This document shows positions 13,984 through 20,016 of a stretch of 25,789 bases of DNA, one piece after another (position 1 is the first letter of the stretch; each line of letters begins with the position of its first letter). This DNA comes from an uncultured Lachnospiraceae bacterium (GTDB taxonomy: Bacteria > Bacillota > Clostridia > Lachnospirales > Lachnospiraceae). Location: contig CABSEG010000041.1 in NCBI GenBank assembly GCA_902476645.1, positions 1 to 25,789 of the forward strand, written 5' to 3'. The position numbers and the translations under genes were made by a program. The notes beneath the pieces are model-generated. The model was not told the DNA's origin, did no database searches, and was given only the letters and a program-made list of their open reading frames with translations.

Positions 13984-14026
13984 GATGGGAATGTGGTGTG
14001 GCAGGACCACACCATATTTACCCATC
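13984..14026 (+). terminator. Two-part hairpin after the cold-shock gene, possible terminator
   Basis: The outer arms are GATGGG (13984-13989) and CCCATC (14021-14026); the inner arms are GGTGTGG (13995-14001) and CCACACC (14007-14013) with a 5-nt loop. A short TTTT (14028-14031) follows. It could end the upstream operon. The weak U-run leaves other roles open, such as a protein-binding inverted repeat. Confidence 0.5.
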
Positions 14027-14062
14027 CTTTTGAAGAATAACACAATATATAGAATAATATGT

Positions 14063-14091
14063 TTGACAACCACAATATATTGTGGTAGTCT
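14063..14091 (+). promoter_or_regulatory. Promoter with palindromic operator in its spacer
   Basis: TTGACA (14063-14068) is a perfect -35. A perfect 18-bp palindrome, ACCACAATATATTGTGGT, fills 14069-14086, the spacer. The -10 candidate 17 nt downstream is weak (TAGTCT, 14086-14091). A second half-site, CACAATATAT, lies at 14041-14050. A dimeric repressor, or an activator that compensates for the weak -10, is likely. The regulator is not identified. Confidence 0.65.
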
Positions 14092-14338
14092 TAAGTTGAA
14101 TTAAAACTTTACCGCCTATTAGCAGGCAGAGATTTTAATTTTGTTCCGGGCATTCCGGAAGCATACTTTTGGGTGGAAGCCCTAAAAGAACAAAGAATAG
14201 CGCAATCCATAGGAAGATACAAAGAGAGAAGCTTCTTTTTGTGTCTTTTTTTGTGCGCAAAAACCGGAAGGGAGGTAAGGGACAGGGGATCAAAGCCCCG
14301 TATGCATGGAAAAAAAGAACAAGCAAAGGAGGAAACGA
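14087..14338 (+). other. Long untranslated leader with hairpins upstream of the 41-aa gene
   Basis: No convincing gene is found in these 252 bases. AATTAAAA and TTTTAATT arms (~14099-14106 and ~14130-14138) enclose a GCCT/AGGC stem; TTCCGG repeats follow near 14144-14158; an intrinsic terminator is at 14215-14252. The AAAGGAGG for the next gene is at 14325-14332. With a strong -35 and an operator upstream, this looks like a regulated leader. No known riboswitch is recognised. Confidence 0.5.
14215..14252 (+). terminator. Intrinsic terminator (probable attenuator) in the leader
   Basis: AGATACAAA (14215-14223) pairs with TTTGTGTCT (14238-14246; one G-U pair). Inside is the palindromic AGAAGCTTCT, and a T7 run covers 14246-14252. 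It lies 86 nt before the next ATG and downstream of the palindromic promoter, so transcripts would end here unless read-through is allowed. Confidence 0.7.
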
Positions 14339-14464
14339 ATGGTAACGGTTAAATGGGAAAAAATCAATGAATTAGAAATCGGGCTTTTGATGGAGATGTC
14401 AGAGGATGGGTATTCATTTTGTGTGGAAGATGGAAAAATCCAGAGTATCAGCCTGCCATCCTAA
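14339..14464 (+). CDS. Small 41-aa protein, unknown function
   Basis: ATG 14339 lies 6 nt after AGGAGG (14327-14332) and the frame ends at TAA 14462-14464. It begins MVTVKWEKINELEIGLLMEM and ends VEDGKIQSISLPS. It is acidic and has no membrane segment. The stop overlaps the SD (AAAGGAGGAGG) of the following gene, implying coupling. The strong ribosome-binding site and tight spacing support a real gene, although its size makes the call less certain. No family is recognised. Confidence 0.6.
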   Translation: MVTVKWEKINELEIGLLMEMSEDGYSFCVEDGKIQSISLPS

Positions 14465-14476
14465 AGGAGGAGGCTT

Positions 14477-15595
14477 ATGTATTACAAAGATGATTTTGAA
14501 AAAGAATTCCGTGAGGAAGTGGATTTCCACAAGTATTTGGAAGAGGTGGACGCCCGTGCAAAATGGGTGCGGGTGCCAAGCAGGAGCCTGAAAGTCCTGG
14601 TTGCGTCCGGCAATGAGGAGTGCTGCACTCCAGTGGAGCAGGTAGATATGGAATCTATGATGGAGGATACCAAACAGCACACCGGCCTGCTTCTGAAATT
14701 TCCAGGAGGGGTTTACCAGCTTGGCTCTACAGCCATAAAGACCCTGAAAGGGCGTGCCCGCATTGACGGTACCGCCCTGGCGGATGTAGATCGGAAAACC
14801 TTGGCGCAAATCCTGAATCAATGCCTGAAAGTCGCAAAAGGAAAGGCGCTTTTACGGTTATTTGAAGGCAAGGTACGGGCAGTCTTATCCGGGGATGAAA
14901 GAGATTATTCGATCCTTTCCATGCCGGATGTCTATATGGTTTCCTCCGCTTACCTGAATGGTGATTTTGAGCAGACAAATTTCCAGCTTGGGTATGCGGA
15001 TCATTCTACGGCAAATGCCATATGGGAGCTGCAGGATGAGAGGATGGAGAAAGTCTACCGGGATCTGCTGGCACAATACGGGAGATACACGGAAGAAAAA
15101 TTAAAAGCGGCAGTGCGTATTACCACCTCCGATGTGGGAGCGTCCGGGGCGAATATTTTTTACTCCCTCCAGGGAGAAAACCGTTCCATTATCCTGGGGG
15201 AGGCGATGAAGGTACGCCATAAGAACTGCAAAGGGATCGAAGATTTCGCGGAGAACGCAGAAGCGATCTGCACCTATTATAAGGAGGTGCTCCGGGGAGT
15301 TTTAAGGCTTTGCAATATCCATATCCAGCATCCGGCCAATACAATGGCAGGTGTCATGCGTAAAACCGGGTTCAGTAAAAAACTGATCGCAGAAACCGTG
15401 GAAAGTTATAAAGCGTCTGTTGGTGAGGAAGCCTGCACTGCTTATGAAGTTTACTGCGGAATCTGTGAGGCATTGTCGATAGCGCGGCAGAACGGTGAAA
15501 ACGAGCGGAGCCTGCTGAAGATGGAAGAACGGATCGCAAAATGTGTATCAAAAAGATGGATCGATTTTGATATTCCAGGGGAAGTGCAGTATTAA
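14477..15595 (+). CDS. DUF932-like phage/plasmid protein
   Basis: The protein is 372 aa from ATG 14477, with AAAGGAGGAGG at 14463-14473. The middle reads KVRAVLSGDERDYSILSMPD, FQLGYADHSTANAIWELQDE, KAAVRITTSDVGASGANIFY, and then RSIILGEAMKVRHKNCKGIE. This order (a self-limiting VRAVLSD-type motif followed by a beta domain) resembles DUF932 plasmid/phage proteins often found near ssDNA-annealing and primase genes. The last third is helical and basic (TYYKEVLRGVLRLCNIHI). Their role is not established; association with replication or repair is common by context. It leads a tight run of genes to 16885. Confidence 0.6.
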   Translation: MYYKDDFEKEFREEVDFHKYLEEVDARAKWVRVPSRSLKVLVASGNEECCTPVEQVDMESMMEDTKQHTGLLLKFPGGVYQLGSTAIKTLKGRARIDGTALADVDRKTLAQILNQCLKVAKGKALLRLFEGKVRAVLSGDERDYSILSMPDVYMVSSAYLNGDFEQTNFQLGYADHSTANAIWELQDERMEKVYRDLLAQYGRYTEEKLKAAVRITTSDVGASGANIFYSLQGENRSIILGEAMKVRHKNCKGIEDFAENAEAICTYYKEVLRGVLRLCNIHIQHPANTMAGVMRKTGFSKKLIAETVESYKASVGEEACTAYEVYCGICEALSIARQNGENERSLLKMEERIAKCVSKRWIDFDIPGEVQY

Positions 15596-15628
15596 GCCAC
15601 ACCTGGGACATCCAATGGGAGGAGTCCA

Positions 15629-16165
15629 ATGAAAAAAACGGTAAATGTAAGCAGCGGAAGAGAGGTAGCGGTGGCTTGGATGGACTATTACCTGAACAGC
15701 TTTCAGCTCCATCACGATAAGGCGGTGGAAGCGTTGGCATCCCAGCCAAGCAATGTGCGTGAAAATCTGACGTATCTTGGTTATGCATGGTTAAAAGCAT
15801 TGTCCGAAATCTGCTATTTTGACGCGCGCAATGAGGCGTCGAAACGTCTGGCAGATGACATTATAGGACAGGTAAGGCAGGAACCCAAGCTGCACCAGCT
15901 TTCCTATGATGGAACTACGGAAATCGAACTGGACTGCCGCGATGATGAGCAGGCAGCCTGGCTGTTGCGATGTTACCTGTGCGCAGACAGTGGTAACAAG
16001 TATCAGAGTTTTTTGGACCACGCCATTTATTCTCACCGTACCCTGCAGCAGAACCTGACCCGCTTTTTTCTGGAATGGTTTGTCAGGGCCGCCAAGCTGG
16101 ATCGGTCTTCGTTCCTGGAAAACGCGGGGGTTTACTTACGGGGCTGCGTACTGCCCTTTATTTGA
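15629..16165 (+). CDS. Unknown protein of the DUF932-like cluster
   Basis: The protein is 178 aa from ATG 15629, with GGGAGGAG upstream. It is mostly helical: AVAWMDYYLNSFQLHHDKAV, SNVRENLTYLGYAWLKALSE, AWLLRCYLCADSGNKYQSFL, then LTRFFLEWFVRAAKLDRSSF. There is no signal peptide, membrane helix or known catalytic motif. It ends 12 nt before the next ATG, and the shared strand and tight spacing imply a common operon with the genes on either side. I do not recognise the family. Confidence 0.6.
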   Translation: MKKTVNVSSGREVAVAWMDYYLNSFQLHHDKAVEALASQPSNVRENLTYLGYAWLKALSEICYFDARNEASKRLADDIIGQVRQEPKLHQLSYDGTTEIELDCRDDEQAAWLLRCYLCADSGNKYQSFLDHAIYSHRTLQQNLTRFFLEWFVRAAKLDRSSFLENAGVYLRGCVLPFI

Positions 16166-16177
16166 GAGGTGAGCGCG

Positions 16178-16885
16178 ATGGCAAGCCTGCCGGACTGGAT
16201 TTTAGAAGGGATCAGGACCAAGGAATTGTATGAGTGGCTGAACTACGGCGGCGAACTGGTTGGCTGGTTTTCCAACCAGTCATTTACCAAAGCGATGATC
16301 GGCAGCCTGCTTCTGATTTATGGGAGCGGCAATGACGCGGAAACGGATTTCATCCAGTACCATACCCTGAGGCTTTGCGGGATTTTCCGAATCACGGACA
16401 GATGCCTTTACGAAGTATCTCCGATCTTATATCAGGTATTTGGGATACCAGAGGAATTTTGCTTTCCGGATAAAGAATACCTTCGGGATGAGCTGGAGGA
16501 GAAGGTGACGTACCTTGGAAGGCAGATGCTTTTGCAGGAGCGGGAACGCCTGATGGCCGAATCCGGTTTTCAGGTAAAACAGTTCCTGCCACGGATCGAC
16601 AAACAGCAAATCCGTCTGGCAGCAAAACGGTATGTTCAGATGGGAAAGCATTCCGGGGATATTGCCTATGAGCCCAGGTTCCGGTTCGAGGAGCCCGGAG
16701 GGTTTTCAGATGCTCTTATGCTTCAGTATTTGGACGATGAAACCAACACGGTCCGGAAGACGGCGGAAAACTGGCTGAAAAAAAGCATCGCCGTTATCAT
16801 CCAGAAACAGATTTACTATGGATGCATCCGGGAAGAGCTGTCTGAGATGGAAGCAGCCGCCGCACACAAGAAGCGAGCTGCATAA
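16178..16885 (+). CDS. Unknown protein of the DUF932-like cluster
   Basis: The protein is 235 aa. ATG 16178 is preferred over in-frame GTG 16169 because AGAGG (16165-16169) lies 8 nt upstream of it. It begins ASLPDWILEGIRTKELYEWL. The middle is helical and polar (DFIQYHTLRLCGIFRITDRC, EYLRDELEEKVTYLGRQMLL). The C-terminus is basic (KKSIAVIIQKQIYYGCIREE, then HKKRAA). No membrane segment, zinc ligands or catalytic motif are clear. It lies 55 nt before the ERF-family gene, which suggests a shared role in ssDNA handling, but nothing in the sequence shows this. Confidence 0.55.
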   Translation: MASLPDWILEGIRTKELYEWLNYGGELVGWFSNQSFTKAMIGSLLLIYGSGNDAETDFIQYHTLRLCGIFRITDRCLYEVSPILYQVFGIPEEFCFPDKEYLRDELEEKVTYLGRQMLLQERERLMAESGFQVKQFLPRIDKQQIRLAAKRYVQMGKHSGDIAYEPRFRFEEPGGFSDALMLQYLDDETNTVRKTAENWLKKSIAVIIQKQIYYGCIREELSEMEAAAAHKKRAA

Positions 16886-16940
16886 TGGCCGACCTGAGAG
16901 GATGGAACGCGAATAAGAAAGAAATGGAGGAAACGAATCG

Positions 16941-18200
16941 ATGAGTAAATACAGCTATATGAATTTGAACCAGAAGATGATCAAAATCAGGAAGAAGATC
17001 CCTGCCCTTATCCGGAAACGCTACAGCGAGGACGTGGATTACGATTTCGTAAAGCTGGATGACATCAACCAGTTTTTAACACCGGCTTTGAACAAGTACG
17101 GCGTGGATTTTGACATCCTGCGGGAAATCCCCACGCAGCAGGATGCGTCCGGACATGCCCAGTTCCTCATGCAGGAAGGGAACCTGTGGAGGTATGAGGC
17201 AGACCTTGAAATCTGCTGGACCAACGCGGATCACCCAGAAGAGCGCAGCTATTCCGTCCTGCATTTGGTAGGGACGAATGATGTGCCGGATAAAGCCAAG
17301 GGAACGGCCATGACTTATGGATTAAAATATTACCTTTTAAACAAGTTCAATATCCCGCAGAACGGAGACGATGATCCGGATATGAAGGGGAAGCAGACGG
17401 AACCGCCGGAAGCGAAAGCAGAGGAACCGAAAAGCAAAGCAAATCCTTCTAAGAAGAATCCTGGTGAACAAAAAACAACGAAGGAAACAGCCTTTCCTGT
17501 GGAAGCGGACTTGGAAGAAGGCCTTGGAAACGCAAAGGATCGTTTTTCCGGGAAACCAGATGCACATGGCCGCAATGGAAACGCGGTATCCGCAGGAGGA
17601 AGAAACGCGGAGAAACAGCCTTCTGCGCCGGTCAGTGAAAAGCAGGACAGGCAAAGCCAGAATGCGGGGAAGATGACCGCAGAGAAGATGGACGGCCCTA
17701 AGAAACAAAAAGAGACAGACGAGGGAAGAAAGACCGTACCAGAGGAAAGCAGGCGGGAAGAGACGCCGGTTCATTCCTCAAGGGCCATCACACCACCCAC
17801 ACCACCGGTTACGCGGCCCTCTGCTTCAGAAGAGGAGATGGTATTCTTTGAAGCGGAAGATGATGAAGACATCACGAAAAACTCGGAGGAAGAAGATCTG
17901 GCAGACGGTTTCCGGAGCGTGACAGAAGAGGACCAGATTCCTTTTGAAGAAGACGGACAGGCAGAACTTGACCTGCATTTGGAAGAGGAAAGGGTAGACA
18001 GTGAGGTGGAAAAAGCAAAAGCGGTCATCTGCAATTTTGGTGTACACAGAGGCAGGCCTATGAAAGAATTGCTGGAAACGCCGGAAGGAAGGAAAGCACT
18101 GAAATGGCTTGCGGAATCTTATGCGGGAGCCAACCAGAAGATGAAAGCAGCGGCCAAGGTTTTAGTGGAATCAGACATTTATATGAAGGACGCAGCATAA
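16941..18200 (+). CDS. ERF-family single-strand annealing protein with ExoX-like C-terminal domain
   Basis: The protein is 419 aa from ATG 16941, preceded by GGAGG. Residues 1-~150 match the ERF fold: KMIKIRKKIPALIRKRYSED, NQFLTPALNKYGVDFDILRE, then KAKGTAMTYGLKYYLLNKFN. These proteins bind single-stranded DNA and anneal complementary strands. A long polar linker rich in Lys, Glu and Pro (~150-355) is probably disordered. The C-terminal ~60 residues (CNFGVHRGRPMKELLETPEG, ALKWLAESYAGANQKMKAAA) resemble the small ExoX C-terminal domain found on some ERF proteins. It could repair or circularise transferred single-stranded DNA. It is followed by a terminator and the primase gene. Confidence 0.85.
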   Translation: MSKYSYMNLNQKMIKIRKKIPALIRKRYSEDVDYDFVKLDDINQFLTPALNKYGVDFDILREIPTQQDASGHAQFLMQEGNLWRYEADLEICWTNADHPEERSYSVLHLVGTNDVPDKAKGTAMTYGLKYYLLNKFNIPQNGDDDPDMKGKQTEPPEAKAEEPKSKANPSKKNPGEQKTTKETAFPVEADLEEGLGNAKDRFSGKPDAHGRNGNAVSAGGRNAEKQPSAPVSEKQDRQSQNAGKMTAEKMDGPKKQKETDEGRKTVPEESRREETPVHSSRAITPPTPPVTRPSASEEEMVFFEAEDDEDITKNSEEEDLADGFRSVTEEDQIPFEEDGQAELDLHLEEERVDSEVEKAKAVICNFGVHRGRPMKELLETPEGRKALKWLAESYAGANQKMKAAAKVLVESDIYMKDAA

Positions 18201-18212
18201 CTGCAATCAACG

Positions 18213-18240
18213 GGCCCCAAAAAAGGGGCCTTGCTTTTTG
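18213..18240 (+). terminator. Intrinsic terminator between the ERF and primase genes
   Basis: GGCCCC (18213-18218) and GGGGCC (18225-18230) are separated by A6 and followed by TTGCTTTTT. The short GC-rich stem and T-rich tail fit a terminator. It lies 12 nt after the ERF stop and just before the primase ribosome-binding site, so it probably lowers, rather than blocks, downstream expression. Confidence 0.7.
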
Positions 18241-18257
18241 GAAAGGAAGGAATCAGC

Positions 18258-19529
18258 ATGGGATACGAAATACCATTTACCATCGCGGATGTGGCGGCTC
18301 TTTTGTCTATCCGGCGGCTTCGCGGCGGTAATGAAGACGCGTTTGGAGTGGAGTGTCCTTTTTGCGGGGATACAAGAGGAAAGTGCAATCTATGCGTACA
18401 AAAGGACGGTGAAATGAAAAATGTATACCATTGCTATCATTGCGGCGCTGCAGGAAATATGCTTACCCTGTACGCAGACCTGACCGGTATGTGCGGATAT
18501 GACCGTTACAAAAGGGCGTATCATGAGATCAAAGAGCGCCTGTTTTTAGGGCATGCAAGCGGGGGAATGCGGATCGAAAAACGCACATACCGCAAAAAGC
18601 CGGCACGGCCAGACGATCAGCCGGCAAGTGTGAAAGCGGGATACTTGGATCAGGTGTACCGGGAAATGCTCTCCATGCTGGAATTAAGAACGGAGCACCG
18701 GGAAGATTTACTCCGGAGGGGACTGTCCCAGGAGGAAGCCATGCGGATGGAAGCGGACGGCTATCGGAGCACGGATGCGGGAAAATCCCAGCAGATCGCA
18801 AGGGCGCTTCTTGGCAAAGGGTATTCCCTAAAAGGCGTACCGGGTTTTTATCGGAATTACCAGGGCGATTGGGAGGCTGCTTTCTATCCGTCCAACCGGG
18901 GGTACTTATGCCCGGTAAAGAGCGTAGATGGGAAAATCAAAGGTTTCCAGATCCGATTGGATCATCCCTATAAAAAACGGAAATACCTTTGGTTTACCAG
19001 CAGCGGGATGGATGGTGGAACCTCCAGTAAAAGCCCGGCAGGCTTATCCGGAAGCATCCGGGATAACACGGTACGGGTGACGGAAGGAATTTTAAAAGCC
19101 GAGATCGCCGCTCAAAAAACAGGATTGGCGTATATCGGAATTCCGGGCGTTTCCAATTACAAAGGGCTGTATCAGGTATTGGAGCAGTTAAAAGGTCAGG
19201 GCCTAGAACTGGTATATGAATGCTATGACATGGAAAAGATGATGCCATTGGAATGCGGCAGGGATTATGATGCATCCTGCTGGTCGTGTCCCTGGAACCA
19301 CTTCGCGGTTTCCAGGAGCGAGTGCCCGAAAAAGCGGCAGAAACGGGACTGCATCCGTAAGGGCTGCCTTAAGCTCTACGAAATATGCAGGGAGCTGGAT
19401 CTAAAGTGCAGCCGTGTGGTCTGGGATACGAATGCCGATGGGATGTGGAACGGAGTATACAAAGGGATCGATGACTGGATCATGTGGGAGGAGCAGAACC
19501 GAACCCATTTCGGGACACAGGCCGCATGA
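18258..19529 (+). CDS. DnaG-like primase with CHC2 zinc finger and Toprim-type domain
   Basis: The protein is 423 aa. ATG 18258 follows AAAGGAAGGAA (18242-18252). The N-terminal zinc domain has Cys33, Cys36, Cys59 and Cys62 (ECPFCGDTRGKCNLC, then YHCYHCGAAGNML), as in CHC2 primases. The C-terminal half carries VTEGILKAEIAAQKTGLAYI with Glu276, the conserved acidic residue of Toprim-like (DUF3854-type) domains, and then IGIPGVSNYKGLYQVLEQLK. A second Cys-rich stretch (ASCWSCPWNHFAVSRSECPK, then DCIRKGC) may bind another zinc. It would prime second-strand synthesis of single-stranded element DNA after transfer. It is shorter than DnaG and has no helicase-binding domain visible. Confidence 0.85.
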   Translation: MGYEIPFTIADVAALLSIRRLRGGNEDAFGVECPFCGDTRGKCNLCVQKDGEMKNVYHCYHCGAAGNMLTLYADLTGMCGYDRYKRAYHEIKERLFLGHASGGMRIEKRTYRKKPARPDDQPASVKAGYLDQVYREMLSMLELRTEHREDLLRRGLSQEEAMRMEADGYRSTDAGKSQQIARALLGKGYSLKGVPGFYRNYQGDWEAAFYPSNRGYLCPVKSVDGKIKGFQIRLDHPYKKRKYLWFTSSGMDGGTSSKSPAGLSGSIRDNTVRVTEGILKAEIAAQKTGLAYIGIPGVSNYKGLYQVLEQLKGQGLELVYECYDMEKMMPLECGRDYDASCWSCPWNHFAVSRSECPKKRQKRDCIRKGCLKLYEICRELDLKCSRVVWDTNADGMWNGVYKGIDDWIMWEEQNRTHFGTQAA

Positions 19530-19658
19530 CAGATGGGGAAGGGCAGGTGCCAGCCGGATGCCAAGAGCCGATGCTTTTGGCGTGCTGAGTCAGCCGCTTG
19601 CCCATTTCCTGTATTCGTGATAACAAAAAGGAAATGGCTGCGGGAAAGGAGTGATACG

Positions 19659-19748
19659 GTGGCTAAAATTTTCAACGTGACAGGGCCATATATCCCCACA
19701 AAAAAAGAAACACCGCTGCAAAGTAGAAGAATGGAATGGATAGAGTGA
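19659..19748 (+). pseudogene. Small remnant resembling the N-terminus of an AAA ATPase-type protein
   Basis: GTG 19659 follows GAAAGGAG (19644-19651), giving 29 residues that begin AKIFNVTGPYIPTKKETPLQ and end at TGA 19746-19748. The first ~11 residues resemble the conserved opening of a large family of prophage/element AAA ATPases, which should continue into a nucleotide-binding core. Here the frame stops at once, and neither of the other two frames restores it nearby. It could instead be a real short peptide. The intact ribosome-binding site argues for recent loss or real translation. Confidence is low. Confidence 0.35.
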
Positions 19749-19802
19749 ATTTCCGGAAGAGAGACGGATAATTTGCTGCAGAAAAGAACGGTATAGATAT
19801 GG

Positions 19803-19848
19803 GAACTCCCTTTGAAAGCATAGTTGCTGAATGGGGAGTTCTTTTTTT
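19803..19848 (+). terminator. Intrinsic terminator
   Basis: GAACTCCC (19803-19810) pairs with GGGAGTTC (19834-19841), followed by T7 (19842-19848). The loop is long (23 nt) but the stem is perfect. It ends transcription from the primase side, so the surface protein is likely to have its own control. Confidence 0.7.
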
Positions 19849-19875
19849 AACCTATAAAAATTTAAAACGTGGACG

Positions 19876-19912
19876 GACAAAAGGGACGCTTCTGGCAGGC
19901 GTCCTTTTTGTC
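19876..19912 (+). terminator. Long hairpin, possible second terminator or regulatory stem
   Basis: GACAAAAGGGACGC (19876-19889) and GCGTCCTTTTTGTC (19899-19912) pair over 14 positions with one G-U, around a 9-nt loop. The T5 lies inside the stem, so it could act as a terminator or a structured leader. It is about 100 nt before the surface-protein start. Confidence 0.5.
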
Positions 19913-20016
19913 TGCCCATGTATGGCAGAGGAAAGGAGAGATGGAATGCGGATACGGGATGGACCGGCATAAAAAGCTGCCGGTAACAAATCAAGTCATG
20001 AAAGGAGAAATCGTAT

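Larger units (their letters stand above)
19530..20016 (+). other. Mostly non-coding gap between primase and surface-protein genes
   Basis: 487 bases with no convincing full gene. It holds the 29-residue remnant, two strong hairpins (19803-19848 and 19876-19912) and the ribosome-binding site for the surface protein. A TATAAA sequence at 19855-19860 is a possible -10 without a clear -35. Nothing else is recognised. Confidence 0.5.

Noticed and set aside
14173..14352. 59-codon open frame from a GTG through the leader terminator
   Set aside because: It has no SD, runs across the terminator hairpin and overlaps the next gene; its Phe/Leu-rich part is just the T-run.
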